A DNA stretch of 64,000 nucleotides, taken from the NCBI GenBank assembly GCA_039707465.1, contig CM077645.1, positions 160,029,003 to 160,093,002 on the forward strand, given 5' to 3'. Positions 23,436 to 35,927 of this stretch are shown here, in pieces. Both the position numbers and the translations under genes were made by a program. Position 1 is the stretch's first letter, and each line of letters begins with the position of its first letter. The notes under the pieces were generated by a model. The model saw only the letters and a program-made list of their open reading frames with translations. It did no database searches and was not told the origin of the DNA. This stretch comes from Rhabdophis nuchalis. Taxonomy: Eukaryota; Chordata; Lepidosauria; Squamata; Natricidae.

Positions 23436-23443
23436 CTACTTAC

Positions 23444-23752
23444 CAGTGGTGGGATTCAAATTTGTTTACTACTGGTTGTGTGGGCGTGACTTGATGGGCA
23501 TGGCATGGCTTGGTGGGTGCGGCTTGGTGGGCATGGCAGGGGAAGGATACTGTAAAATCTCCATTCCCTCCCCACTCCAGGGGAAGGTTACTGCAAAATC
23601 CCCATTTCCTCCTCCTCAGCTGGGACTTGGGAGGCAGAGAATAGATGGGGGCGGGGCCAGTCAAAGGTGGAATTTACCAGTTCTCCAAACTATTCAAAAT
23701 TTCTGCTTACGGTTCTCCAGAACTGGCCAGAACCTGCTGAATACCACCTCTG
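23444..23752. mobile_element. hAT element (family B)
   Basis: The ends are cagtggtgggattcaa and gaataccacctctg, with a perfect 8-bp duplication ctacttac at 23436-23443 and 23753-23760. The interior matches the 18818 copy in reverse order of blocks, so the two lie in opposite orientation. Confidence 0.9.
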
Positions 23753-23760
23753 CTACTTAC

Positions 23761-24204
23761 TAAATGTATAACTTATGCTCTCCTATGAGGTATTCAGAAT
23801 GATGAACAATTAGATATTCAATTAAAATACTTTAGCAAGAAGAACAAGATCAAACGGCACACATGCATCATAAAATACAGTACATTTAGAGAGTGACAAA
23901 GCATGTTATAGCATTAAAATAAAGATGATATGGAACTGCCTCTGTGACCAGTTGAAAGCAAAGTAACTGTTAGGGGACCATATTTTGAATATTTAAAATT
24001 TTCTGGATGTACTGTATATGAAACAAGGCTTTCAACTAGGGTTTTAAATTATGTGTGGCTAAGGTCTTCCCATATGGAAAAAGGAGACTTTTAATAGTTT
24101 CTTCTGCTCTTTTCCTCATCTGGAGGAAGAAGGATCTGAAACATGGCTTCTGTCTATTTTGAAAATAACAGAGACGCAGGAGATATAAATGCAGATTCGG
24201 TCTT
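23761..24204. other. AT-rich spacer
   Basis: No gene recognised. Confidence 0.5.
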
Positions 24205-25347
24205 ACAATACAATACAATACAATAGCAGAGTTGGAAGGGACCTTGTATGTCTTCTAGTCCAACCCCCTGCATGGGCAGGAACCTTATACCATTTCAGAC
24301 AAATGGCTGTCTAACATCTTTTTAAAGACTTCCAGGGTTGGGGCATTCACAACTGCTGGAGGCAAGCTGTTCCAGAGGTTAATTGTTCTTACTGTTAGGA
24401 AATTTCTCCTTAGTTCTAAGTTGCTTCTCTCCTTGGTTAGTTTCCACCCATTGCTCCTTGTCCTGCCCCCAGGTGCCTTGGAGAAAAGTTTGACTCCCTC
24501 TTCTTTGTGGCACCCTCTGAGATATCGGAACACTGCTATCATGTCTCCCCTGGTCCTTCTCTTCATCAAACTAGACATACCCAGCTCCTGCAGCCGTTCT
24601 TCATATGTTTTAGTCTCCAGTCCTCTAATCATCTTGGTTGCTCTTCTTTGCACTCTTTCCAGAGTCTCCACGTCTTTTCTACATTGTGGCGACCAAAACT
24701 GTATGCAGTATTCCAAGTGTGGCCTTACCAAGGCACTATACAGTGGCATTAACACTTCACGCGATCTAGATTCTATCCCTCTGTTGATGCAGCCTAGAAC
24801 TGTGTTGGCTTTTTTGGCAGCTGCTGCACACTGCTGGCTCATATTTAAATGGTTGCCCACTAGGATTCCGAGATCCCTCTCACAGTTGCTACTATTGAGC
24901 AAGGTACCACCTATACTGTACTTGTGCATTTGGTTTTTCTTGCCTATATGTAGGACCTTACTTTTTTCACAATTGAATTTCATTTTATTAGACAGTGCCC
25001 AATGTTCAAGTTTGTCTAGATCCTTCTGTATCTTAAGCCTATCTTCTGGAGTGTTGGCTATTCCTGCCAGCTTGGTGTCGTCTGCGAATTTGATGAGTTC
25101 CCCATTTATCCCCTCATCCAAATCGTTGATGAAGATGTTAAAGAGTACTGGGCCTAAAACAGAGCCTTGGGGGACTCCACTGCATACTTCCTTCCATGTA
25201 GATGCAGTTCCATTGAGGACTACACGTTGAGTGCGGTTGGTCAGCCAGTTACGAATCCATTTGGTGGTGCTGCTGTCTAACCCACAATTTTCTACTTTAT
25301 CTAATAGTAGGTTATGGTCTACTTTATCAAATGCCTTACTGAAGTCT
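24205..25347 (-). mobile_element. CR1 LINE with open reverse-transcriptase frame, 5'-truncated
   Basis: Minus-strand CR1 with its (ACAAT)n tail at 24205-24224. The frame from about 25347 to 24285 is fully open (about 350 residues). It has DFSKAFDKVDH near the start, SGVPQGSVLGPVLFNIFIND, the active site FADD at 25077-25088, and the CR1 C-terminal block ending LDSHLSEMV. The endonuclease and first RT motifs are missing. The protein would copy LINE RNA at a nicked target. The lack of stops suggests a recent insertion, although the truncation makes it inactive. The codons upstream of DFSKAFD look like flanking DNA. Confidence 0.92.
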
Positions 25348-25704
25348 TCTCTGAACAAAGGCTTCTGTACTTGAACCACAGAAAATAATATTTGTGCTAC
25401 ACTTCCTGGAATTTAGGTGTTTGTGCGAGTAGTTTTAAGCTCTCAGCCTCTGACTCAAGCATAGGCTTTTTAGGGTATAAAGAACTATTTAACATCTCAG
25501 AGATTGAAAGATTCACAACCAATAAGTTATTCTTATGTGTTGAGATATGAAGTTCAGCTCTGGCTCCAAGGAGTACTGGCATTATAAGGCCAAAGTTTTG
25601 TTTCAACTATGCTGGGATAAGGACTTAGGTATATCATCTATTTCTGTAATTACTGAAATTCTGTCCTATGGCATCCCTTCTGCTCATTTAAATCTGCTTC
25701 TATT
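25348..25704. other. unique spacer
   Basis: No gene recognised. Confidence 0.45.
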
Positions 25705-26526
25705 TACAAGTCACTCTTGATTTATGGCCACAATTGAGCTTGGAATTTTGGTTGTAGGTCATTGTGGTCAGTAAGTGAAACACCCATGTGACTGCTTTAC
25801 TCAATGATCACAATCCCAGTTCTCTCTATTGCAGTTGTTAAGTGACCAAGTGGATCATTAAACAACCGCTTAGGTGTAGGGGCAAGGCCTTGGGAAGCCT
25901 GGCACTCACCAGCTTGTGGAAATCTGTTGTGGGCCAGAAGGCCTTTCTCAGCTAGGCCTAGGGATACATAGGTGTCCTCCCTTCCTTTCCATTCCCAAGA
26001 AGCCCATCTCACCATGCCCAGAAGGCCTTAGTCAATGGTGCATGGACCTCTTCTCCTGCCTGATCTTTTCCCTGCCCTACTAGGCACAGGTCTACTTAAC
26101 TTTCTTGCAGTGGTTGACAGGCCTACCCAAACTATATCAAATCTAACTATAAAACTAGCAAAGGTAATTTTCAGTACTAGAGAGGCAAACTTTCTCAAAG
26201 CTGGGCAGGAACAGGAACTTCATTGGCTGAGGGAGAAGACCAACCAGGGCTTTTTAGCATACTGGGGCAGCAAGAAGCCAGGGAGGGAGGGAGGAGGTCT
26301 GTATCCATTAAGTGTAGCCAGCTAAGCCCCCTGCCAAATGAGGTGGTGGAGTTTTAGCCATTCTGTGGTTGTAATGGCAGGATATGCTGCAAACTACCCA
26401 ACTTTTGATTATGGGAGTGCTGCAATGGTCAGAACTTCAGGCAAGGGTCATAATTCCCTTCATTCACTGCTGTTACAATTTTGAATGATTGCTGAACAAA
26501 CAGTTGTAAATCAAGGACTACTTGTA
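25705..26526. mobile_element. possible Tc/mariner-like or other TIR element
   Basis: The left end tacaagtcactcttgattta is matched by the complement of the right end (tacaagtagtccttgattta), each beginning with TA. The inner flanks also pair loosely (cacaattgag). No transposase frame is present. The interior 25860-26340 is GC-richer and unrelated to other elements here. A TA target duplication would suggest Tc/mariner, but family assignment is tentative. Confidence 0.5.
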
Positions 26527-26674
26527 CTTAGTTAACCTATGAATGCTGGTGGAAAGAAAGCCTCTAGGCTGCTAATGAGATCACCCTTGAATCTAGGTGG
26601 CTGTTCTAGATCCAACTGGAAGACTATCCAGATCCAAAGCATCCGATTAAATGGTATCGGTAAACACAATGGAA

Positions 26675-27004
26675 CAGAGGTGGGTTCTTACCTATTTGGT
26701 CTAGTTCGGTCGGATAGGTAGTAACTCCGGCAGACACATGATCCGTACCAGTTCTATGATCAGCAGTGCCATCTTGATTTTCTGTTCTGCACATGCACAG
26801 AACAATCTTCATTAAAATATAATTTGTATTCCTTTTTTAATGTTGTGCACAAACACAGATTGTTTTAAATGAAAATGCACATGCACACAGTCACACACAC
26901 ACACACACATGCACACACATGCACACACACGGAGTGCGTGTCTGGCGTGCACAAATTCTTTTAACTACCAAACTGGTAGTAATGGCGCCTGGAATCCACC
27001 CCTT
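26675..27004. mobile_element. hAT element (family B)
   Basis: Left end cagaggtgggttctta, right end ggaatccacccctt, with a perfect 8-bp duplication caatggaa at 26667-26674 and 27005-27012. A (CA)n tract lies inside at about 26896-26930. Confidence 0.85.
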
Positions 27005-27012
27005 CAATGGAA

Positions 27013-29037
27013 GTTTGGAAGACTAAGGAGTGTAATTCTATCTTACCAAAAATACTTCCAGCAAAATCTCCCTGCTGCGTTTTGTATTAGCTGTAATTCT
27101 GCCTACAAAAATAGACAGTAAGCATGTTGTACCATTAAAGTCAGTGATTCAGGAGACAGGAGAACTACTGAGGACTGGATAATCCTAGACCAGTTCCTCA
27201 TTCTCAATACTAATCTCCCAGAAGTTGGCTGAAAAATGAAAACCCTTACTGCATATTACTGCATTGAAAAGGTTTATTGTAATAATTAAGAACAATGAAA
27301 AGCAAATGGATCTTGCAACTAAGTGAGACAAATGCAGAGAGGAAGAACTGTTTACAAGGAGAGACCATTTCTTATTACATTTCTACCCTTTTCATAATGT
27401 TGCTTCCTCCAGAAAGGAGTAGCTTGCCGGATATTCGTATATCTATTGAACAGATATTGTTTAATATAAATGCAACTGTTCAGCTGGATATTGAATAGTT
27501 TAATTGAAGAAAGACATTAGACCGTTTTTGATCCTTATTGTTTGGTGAATACCTACGTCTGAATTTTTATTTATTTGTTTTCAACAAAACAAAATCTTCA
27601 ATTCCAGAACCAGTATATTCTTCTATAATTATACATATTTTCTCCCCCTCTCTCACACACATCTTATATAAATATGGGGCTGTAGTGTAGCCCTACTGAA
27701 TTAAAATTCCTGGATAGAAGCTTTTTAAAGTGCTAATCTAGGGGAAAGGAAAATCAACATTCAAATGGTAATTATTTACAAAGTAAATTGATCAATTTGT
27801 CCTAAGCTCCATGAAAATGAACTGAGGTCAATCCACTTTGCCTATTAAGATCGTGAAGATATCTAGTTGGATTACTTTCACAGTAAAAGCATGTTTTCCA
27901 CTGGGGTTTCACAAGAAAATAGAACATCAAACTCTGTTAGGCATCAAGAAAAATAAACTTTTTTATTTTATTGCAAATTACCCAGCCAGTAAACTGCTCA
28001 TGTAAATATTTTTCAGTTGTTAACTTCTAATACATTTGCCCTCCCTCAGGTCTATCGAACGTAACAGAACTAGTTACTATAGCTTCAGTTTATTACTATT
28101 TCAATAAATTGTAATCTTTACTCAGAGTTATACAAATTACATACTACTTTGAATAAATAATTGTAATAGGCTTGATCCTTCAATTTTGTTTAGTAGGTAA
28201 AATGCTAAACAATGCCCAAGAATAGAATCATACTTTGGCTATGAAATTTATCCAAAGGGGTTCTTAGGTCAATTATTAACCATAAGAATAATTTATCACA
28301 CCTTGTTGTTGAGGATAATAGGGGTTAGGGAGAGGGGTGGGTAAGAGACTAAGCAAATGCCAAGAACACAGGAGGAAAATAGGAAGGAAGGAAATGATAA
28401 TAAATAACTACAAACAAAGAGCTCAGTATATCAGCAGAGAGAAACTAAATCAAGGAGGAATGTCCACCAGGAAAACTTAAATTCTTACATATTTGCTACT
28501 TCCAAAGCTCTATTGGTTCATGTGAATAAGGCTAAGAAGCCTGGTAGATTTTGTTTTTCGTATCCCATTTCCCACACACCCAAAAAAACTGAAATGGGGG
28601 AATCAACGGTACCAAGTTCAAGTATTGATGGCCGAGTTGTTCAAATCCATAGTTTCTCATATGTGTGTGTGTGAGGCTTACCCCAGAACGCCAGATTTGA
28701 GAGTTTATTGCTAGTGCAATGAATATTGGTGTATTTCTGCAGTCATTATAGGGGCATCCAAAGCAGGTATGATTTTTCTCCCTTTAAGTAAGCCAACAGA
28801 CTACTAACCGGGAAGGAATTGCATTTCAGATGCAACAACCCAAATTATATTAGCCTTCTTACTGTAGCAAAAATGTAGTTATTTTAACAAGATGTGGAAA
28901 GCAATCAAATTGCTTTGCCCTTCCATGCCCACTCAGAGATCTCCAACAATTCTCCAGGGTGTTTCAGTTTAATTCCTGATCTATAGAAGGTGGGTTTTTT
29001 TTTTTAGAATGAGAGTAAATTGAAATAACTTTGGTTA
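27013..29037. other. unique AT-rich spacer
   Basis: No gene or element recognised over about 2 kb. A small frame at 27295-27498 has no motif. Confidence 0.5.
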
Positions 29038-29350
29038 TAAAGGTAAAGTTTTCCCCTGTCCAGCCGTGTCTGACTGACTCTAAAGGACTGTGTTCATCTC
29101 CATTTCTTAGCTGAAGGAGCCAGTGTTGTCCAAAGTCATTTCCATAGTCATGTGACCAGCATGAGTATATACTAGGGTGCAGGGAAGACTGTTATCTTTC
29201 CACTATGTGGTACCTATTTATCTATTTGCATTTGCAAGCTTTTGAATTGCTAACTTGGCAGGAACGGAGACAAGAATGGGAGCTCAGCCTATCAGGTGGT
29301 GTTTGGTCTTGAACTTCCAACCTTCCAGTTGACAAGCCCAGCATTTCTTC
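29038..29350 (-). mobile_element. Sauria-type SINE, older and interrupted
   Basis: Parallel to the SINE at 6389: ggtaaagttttcccctg at the tail, the tcatgtgaccagcatga block, ggcaggaacgga, and a diverged box B region near ttgaacttccaac (about 29313). The tRNA head is cut by the hAT hairpin at 29359. Confidence 0.75.
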
Positions 29351-29358
29351 TGCTAGGA

Positions 29359-29503
29359 CAGTGTTTCTCAACCTTGTCAACTTGAAGATGTCTGGACTTC
29401 AACTCCCAGAATTCCCCAGCCAGCCTGGGAGTTGAATCCTGGGAGTTGAATCCTGGGAGTTGAAGTCCAGACATCTTCAAGTTGACAAAGTTGAGAAACA
29501 CTG
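29359..29503. mobile_element. palindromic hAT MITE (family C) nested in SINE
   Basis: The ends are cagtgtttctcaacctt and its complement, with long complementary arms containing caacttgaagatgtctgg. A perfect 8-bp duplication tgctagga lies at 29351-29358 and 29504-29511. The centre holds a small tandem repeat of tgggagttgaatcc. Confidence 0.9.
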
Positions 29504-29511
29504 TGCTAGGA

Positions 29512-30930
29512 CAAGACTTATTTTGAATTCAAAGATTTAAAAGAAATCATCCAGTTGCAATTGTTTTTGGCAGAAATAAATGGTTTTGCCATGTCACTTC
29601 CAATACATGATAAATAGGCCACCTAAGATTTTCCAAATGAAGCCAATCATACAAAAACAAAATAAAAGGACCCCAAAATCTACTGAATACTTCACTTTCA
29701 ATAAGGACTTTCTCATACAAACAACAGGGAGGAAGCATCATCACTGCAATGAAACACATAGTGATTACTGACTAATCATAAATACATCTATTCTAATTTA
29801 GGAAGCAATTCCAGTTGGAAATTCTCAACTTTTGAATGACAGCATATTAATTGGGGAACAGAGTCAAAGGAGGTCATACATTAACCTCGGAAGTACTTGG
29901 GGGGTTGCAAAGTGCTTGGAGAAACTGCTTAATGAATACAACACTGCAAAAAACATGGGACTTTAAAACCGGATAGAAAGCAACCGTGATACACAGCTCA
30001 ATTATTTCTAAATTTATTCTGAAATAAATCACATCATGTTCAACAGGTCTTTCTTGCTATTGCATTTCAGATGGTAGCTTGAAAATATTGTGGCCAAATT
30101 ATAATTCACCATGTGCACAAAACTGTAATTCTGTGTTTTCAAAGTAAGGCCCATTCAGTTCCTTTGACTTAATCTACGGTAAATTTAAATCTTAATCCCA
30201 CCTATTATCTACCAATCCAAACTCTGAAAGTAAATGAACTGAATGGTTCTGTTTGGAGGCATTTTATAACAGATGGTTAAAATACGATAAAAAGTATCCT
30301 TTTCAGTCGCATGTACAGCCTACTTTAGTCAAAGGATGCCCTACCTGACTGTATACAATTCCCATGATAGCTTTCTAAAAACCCAACAAAATACGAAGTT
30401 TCTCTTCTTTTTACACTAGTTATAAAAGGAAGCATCAAGATAAAGGATGGGTCCTCATTTTTACACTGGCAGGCAATCAATAACTTTTTGCAACATTTTG
30501 TTTTTCTGCTAGACTCTTGTTATGGTGACCTACTGTATAACTAACTAGAATGTGTACCTAGATGGCCCTCTTACATGCATTTTTCAGATTTGCTGAACCC
30601 ATATTTGTCTCTTCCTAGATTACCATCTGGCGGATGGATTTTGTTTTATACAAAGCGTAGTAATTTCACATCAATGAAGTATAAAAGTAGTGTTTCCATC
30701 CTCATATCCATTATTTTGTATCTTGATCCAATCTTTATCAAGTATGTGTATGCTGCTGCTGAAAGATACAAATTACTCACTTCCCCATATTTCCTACCCT
30801 GATGGTATTACGTAATATGGTAATGAAACATTTGCAATATGGAAATCTAATTCAAAGAATTCTGATAACAGTCCACATACATTAAGCCATGTTGCTTAAC
30901 TATTCAGATAACCAAAAATGTTTGTTTATA
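29512..30930. other. unique AT-rich spacer
   Basis: No gene recognised. Confidence 0.5.
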
Positions 30931-30932
30931 TA

Positions 30933-30953
30933 CATGCATGCATGCATGCATAC
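30933..30953. repeat. (ATGC)n microsatellite
   Basis: About five atgc units, directly next to the L2 tail. Confidence 0.85.
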
Positions 30954-32256
30954 ATAATAATAAATAATAATAATAATAATTTTATTTTTAAACCGCACCC
31001 TCTCCCCACAGGGACCCGGGGCGGTGCACAGGCAGAATAAAAACAGTCAAAAAAATACATACATTTCATAAAAAACAATTAAACCAACCCTGTGCTAAAA
31101 ATTCGCTAAAAATGTGCTACCCCATTAAAAAACCCCAAAGACAGAGAGACTATCCTAGGCCGGCCAGACAGAAGAAGTGTGTTTTTAGCTTGAAACGGAA
31201 GGAGCGGAGGTCAGTGGTCATCCTGATATCGGGGGGAAGGTCGTTCCAGAGGGCCGGGCCCGCCACAGAGAGAGCCCTTCCCCTGGGAGTCGCCCGCTGA
31301 CAGAGTCTAGTGGACGGCACCCGGAGAAGTCCCTCTCTGTGGGAGCGGATCGGCCGTGAGGATGTATGGGGCAGGATCCGATCCCGCAGATAGCTAGGTC
31401 CCGAGCCATGGAGCGCTTTAAAGATGATGACTAACACCTTGAAGCGCACCCGGAAGACGACAGGTAGCCAGTGCAGCTCGCGCAAGAGCGGTGTTATGTG
31501 GGCCGACCTAGTGGTCCCCATAATTGCTCGCGCGGCTGCATTCTGGACTAGCTGAAGCCTCCGGGTGCACCTCAAGGGGAGCCCCATGTAGAGAGAGTTG
31601 CAATAGTCCAGTCGGGATGTCACGAGAGCATGAGTGACTGTGCGAAGGGCGTCCCGATCCAATAGGGGGCGCAATTGGCGAACCAGGCGAACCTGGTAAA
31701 ACGCCCTCCTGGCCACGGCTGTCACTTGATCTTCCATGGACAGCCGGGTATCCAGGAGGACACCCAAATTGCGCGCCCCATCCACAGGGGCAAGATGTTC
31801 GCCCCCTATGGCCAGCGATGGAGTGAGCTGGTTGAATCGGGCAGCCGGAAACCACAGCCACTCGGTCTTGGTCGGGTTGAGTCTGAGTCCGTTCCTTCCC
31901 ATCCAGATCCGTACGGCTTCCAGGCACTGGCACATCACCGCTACGGCATCGTTGGGGTGGTTTGGGGTGGAAATATACAACTGAGTATCATCAGCGTAAA
32001 GATGGTACTCCACCCCAAAACCACGGATGATCTCACCCAGCGGCTTCATGTATGTGTTGAACAGGAGAGGCGAGAGGACCAACCCCTGAGGCACCCCACA
32101 TGTGAGGGGTCTCGGGGTCGACCTCTGCTCCCCTGCCAACACAAATTGCGATCGGCCAGAGAGGTAGGAGGAGAACCACCGTAAAACGGTGCCTCCCACC
32201 CCCAACCCCCCCAGCCGATGCAATAGGATACCATGGTCGATGGTATCGAAAGCCGG
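30954..32256 (-). mobile_element. L2 LINE, 5'-truncated, open RT frame
   Basis: Minus-strand L2 with an (AAT)n tail at 30954-30980 and the 3' UTR block aaccgcaccctctcccc. The coding part (32256-31150) is open throughout, from AFDTIDHGILLHRLGG to FFCLAGLG. It includes GVPQGLVLSPLLF, the active site YADD at 31987-31998, and the C-terminal HWLPVVFRVRF and ALWNDLPPDIR blocks. The endonuclease and RT start are lost. The truncation point falls in a (ATAC)n tract, and the frame continues artificially into it. It is close in sequence to the 11287 copy but lacks its poly-C frameshift. Confidence 0.92.
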
Positions 32257-32301
32257 TACATACATACATACTGGTATGTATGTATGTACATACATACATA
32301 C
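32257..32301. repeat. (ATAC)n/(GTAT)n microsatellite, left part
   Basis: Tetranucleotide repeat containing a small palindromic switch from tacatacat to gtatgtatg. Continues at 32796-32831 beyond the inserted hAT element. Confidence 0.9.
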
Positions 32302-32795
32302 CAGTGGTGGGTTTCAAAAATTTTAGAACCTCTTCTGTAGGTGTGGCCTGCTTTGTGGGAGTGGCTTGCTGGCCATGTGACCGGGTGGGAGTGGCTTGCT
32401 GGCCATGTGACTGGGCGGGAATGGCTTGGTAGTCATGTGACTGGGTGGGAATGGCCAACTTGTAAAAGATGGTGAAACTCACTTAACAATGCTCTTGCTT
32501 AGCAACCAAAATGTTGGCTCAGGAACTCTGGCATTTGAAGCACGCAAATCTTAAAGCTGTCAAGTTACAAGACCCTTGCACCCCTAACCCTTTAGAAAAA
32601 AAAAACCCAGGGGTGTTCACACTTGACAGCTTTAAGACTTGTGGACTTCAACTCCCAGAATTCCTCCTCTCGCTCTTCATCTTGATGATGTGAGAACGGG
32701 CGGGGGGAGGGAGCTGGAACCGGGTCTAAACAGCACTGTAGATTTGTGGAACCTCTTCTATAGAAGAGGTTAGAACTGGCAGGAACCCACTCCTG
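32302..32795. mobile_element. hAT element (family B) inserted in (ATAC)n, composite interior
   Basis: The ends are cagtggtgggtttcaa and ggaacccactcctg, flanked by the octamer atacatac on both sides. Because the target is (ATAC)n, the duplication is consistent but not independent evidence. The interior holds tandem copies of gtgggagtggcttgctggcc, a ctcacttaacaatg block shared with the family A element at 4938, and a family C-like hairpin at about 32520-32680. Confidence 0.85.
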
Positions 32796-32831
32796 ATACA
32801 TACATACATACATACATACATACATACATAC
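32796..32831. repeat. (ATAC)n microsatellite, right part
   Basis: About nine atac units. Confidence 0.9.
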
Positions 32832-34899
32832 ATTCTACATTAGTACCATTGCTATCATCATTTTTTCTGCATATACTATACATGAAGTAATGTTTTATTA
32901 GTTACACTAGATAAATGACACATTAGGCCATATTTATTTACTTATTTACTTATTTATTTCTTATTTCTTACTGTATTTATTTACCTGGCTAACTAAAAAG
33001 CAGAGATATTGGAGAACCAATCAGTTTTGGTTCCCCCCGGCCCAACTTGCATTCTTCTTTTTTGAAAAGTGAGAATTATTTCTATTTTTTTCCCTAGGAA
33101 AACAACTTTTAAAGAGTTAAATGCAAATATGAATTCCGATTGCCTGATGCAGGCAGTGAATGCATTTTAAACACCTATTACTTAAGTCACTGGTTGATCC
33201 CCACCTCACCCCTTTGAAATTTGCTGAGCCTTCTTCCAAATGCTCATTTGACCCGTATTATTATTTGCAACTTTGATACCATTTGTGGCTTATTTTTTAT
33301 GAATCCTGGTGTAAGTAGTATAGCATATTTACCTAACTAGCACAAATATCTGGGTTGGCATATGGCTAGTACATACTCTTAAACCCCAGGCATTAGGAAA
33401 AGGCATTAGATACCGTTACTAGTATATATCAAATGTTGAGAGAAGCTCTTTTGCTAACTGTAAACCAGTCAACCTCAAAATTCATTAAATTGGCATCAGT
33501 TCCACCACTTGTGACTTATGAAGTTCCATCAGGTTCATCGTATGAACAAACAAAGCCAACTTTCAAACGCTTTGGGATTTAAGAACAGACAGGAAGGGAC
33601 TTAAAGAAACTTTAGGGTGGCATGAAAAGAAAGTGTTTTAGCACTACACTTGTACTATCAGATGCAGTAAATGCTCCTCATAATATCTTGCTCATTTCTA
33701 TTTTACACACAATGAATCACTCTTTGCATATTTCTTGCATATATATTAATTACAATAGTCTATTGTAATAGACTATTACAATAGTCTAAATAGACTATTG
33801 TAATAGACTATTACAATAGTCTACTATTAATTACAATAGTCTAAAAAAAAGGAATTTGGAAGCCTCAGTTATGACTTCCCTGAAGTGCTGCTGTGCACAA
33901 GGAGCCATATGTGACAGACATTTTTGTTGCAATCTATATCTAATCTATAGAATTATCCAGCAACTGTACAGCTGTACCTAGGAAAGCTTTCTTATTACAG
34001 ATGTATATTATCTATGGCCTTTTAAGAAGAAATGTGACAAGCATAGCATGTCTACATATAAATGTTAATCTTATCTAGTTGAATTACTCCTAACCAGAAC
34101 TCATAGATCTAGAGAATAAGGTAACTATTTACTCAATCCAAATGCCAAATGACTTCTCCTAAGCCAGGATCTCAATAAAAATATAATCATAAACTTACCT
34201 GCAAAGAAGACAATTAATTACAGTATATCTTCTCCTCATTATCCAGGAATTCCTTAGCATTTTTGGATTTGGCCTGGTCTAGGTTACAATTTCCCAGCTG
34301 AAACTATAGTTGATGTCCATGTGTTGTGAGATTAAGACTTTTCATCATTCAACTATTAGTTGGTTTCATGGATATTCTCTGCAAGTTGCATGTGATTGTG
34401 ATTGTTACAGTCCTTACATATTTATCTGGTAAATGATTCCTGTTTTTGCTTTTTGGACCATTGGGTCTTTTGATTTACTTAGTGGGTTTTATTTTGGAGG
34501 GATTTAGTTGGTTTGTGTGCTGTGTGGTTATAATTTTCTTTTGGTTGTTTCTGATTTATTTCTGATGCGTGATAGTGTTGTCGTCTTCATTGCTCATATT
34601 GGTTGTGTTGTAGTGGGTTGAGTAGAAAGGCACATTTTGATAAAGTTGCATTATTGATAATGTATCCATTTTGTTGGAACATGTTGTACAGGCTGTCTGT
34701 TTTCTTTTTCTGGTTTGCTGCAATGGTTTTATTCATCTGAATAATATTCTTACTCAGTTCCTTTCATAGGAGAATTGAAACTACTTGGTTGATGGTGACT
34801 GGTTGTTGTTTTTTATAAAAGGAAAGAGCTTGAGAGGGTAAAGAGAAAAATGTTTTGGAAAAAGGAAAGAAAGGTCATTTTCAAAATCCTTGTTATTTT
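32832..34899. other. unique AT-rich spacer containing a palindrome cluster
   Basis: No gene recognised. Contains the repeated palindrome at 33746-33845. Confidence 0.5.
33746..33845. repeat. tandem palindromes built on tagactattgtaatag
   Basis: One unit is a 33-base palindrome with 16-base perfect arms (tagactattgtaatag) around a single base. Further partial units on both sides pair with it in several registers. The sequence attaattacaatagtcta occurs at both edges as a direct repeat. It could form large hairpins. No transposon ends are recognisable. Confidence 0.85.
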
Positions 34900-34990
34900 T
34901 GTTCTTGTTGTTGTTAGTCGTGAAGTCATGTCCGACCCATTGCGACCCCATGGACAATGTTTCTCCAGGCTTTCCTGTCCTCTACCATTC
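34900..34990 (-). mobile_element. RTE/BovB-related LINE fragment
   Basis: Contains tcatgtccgacccattgcga, then ccccatggacaatg, with gttgttgtt at the left, a phrase typical of BovB-related repeats. Short and uninformative about coding content. Confidence 0.5.
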
Positions 34991-35182
34991 TAAATCCTAG
35001 ACTGATGCAAAAAAAAAAATATGATCTCAATTCTTCCTGATTTGGAAAGGGAAAATTGGTAATTTCTGACTCAGTTCAAGGTGAACAAGAAAATATCACT
35101 CTTTCCTAACTTTCAATAATAACTTACCAGCAAAATGTCAAACTACAGTTATCTTATGATAGTATGAATTTTATAAATATAA

Positions 35183-35927
35183 GGTTCGCCTGATACGCCA
35201 GTTGCGCCCCTTACTAGACCGGGGGGTCCTTCGCACAGTCACTCAAGCGCTCGTGACATCTCGGCTGGATTACTGTAACGCTCTCTACATGGGGCTCCCC
35301 TTGAGGTGCACTCGAAAGCTGCAGTTAGTGCAGAATGCGGCCGCGCGGGTGGTTATGGGTGCCTCAAGGCAAGCCCACGTAACACCTCTCCTGCGCGAGC
35401 TGCACTGGCTGCCTGTGGCCTTTCGAGTGCGCTTCAAGGTGTTGACTACCATCTTTAAATCGCTCCATGGCTCGGGGCCTAGCTATATACGAGACCGCCT
35501 CCTGCCCCATACATCCCTTCGTCCGGTCTGTTCCCACAGAGCGGGCCTTCTCCGGGTGCCGTCGGCTGGGCAATGCCGGCAGGCGACACCCAGGGGAAGA
35601 GCCTTCTCTGTGGTGGGCCCGGCCCTCTGGAACAACCTACCCCCCGATCTTCGCACTACCTCGGACCTCCGCCTCTTCCGCCAACGTCTTAAGACGTACT
35701 TATTCCAACAAGCCGGCCTAGGATAGCCCCCCGCTTCTGACTTTTTAAATATAAATTATAATTTGGTAATGTTTTAATAATGGGTTTTAGCATGGGTTTA
35801 ATTAATTTAATATATTTTAATTGATGTATATTGTATTTTATGGTTTTATATAATGCCTGTGCGCCGCCCTGGGTCCTAACAAGGAGAAGGGCGGGGTATA
35901 AATTTGATAAAAATAAAAAATAAAATA
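35183..35927 (+). mobile_element. L2 LINE 3' end with open C-terminal frame
   Basis: Plus-strand L2. The frame 35202-35726 (174 codons) is uninterrupted from MRPLLDRGVLRTVTQALVTS to the terminal blocks ALWNNLPPDLR and LFQQAGLG. The 3' UTR ends with gcgccgccctgggtcc and an aaaataaaata tail. The end type matches the fragment at 15462 rather than the gagtccctgtggggag end at 57390, so at least two L2 subfamilies are present. 5'-truncated, no active site. Confidence 0.9.

Noticed and set aside
24421..25230. 269-codon plus-strand frame
   Set aside because: Antisense shadow of the CR1 reverse transcriptase on the minus strand.
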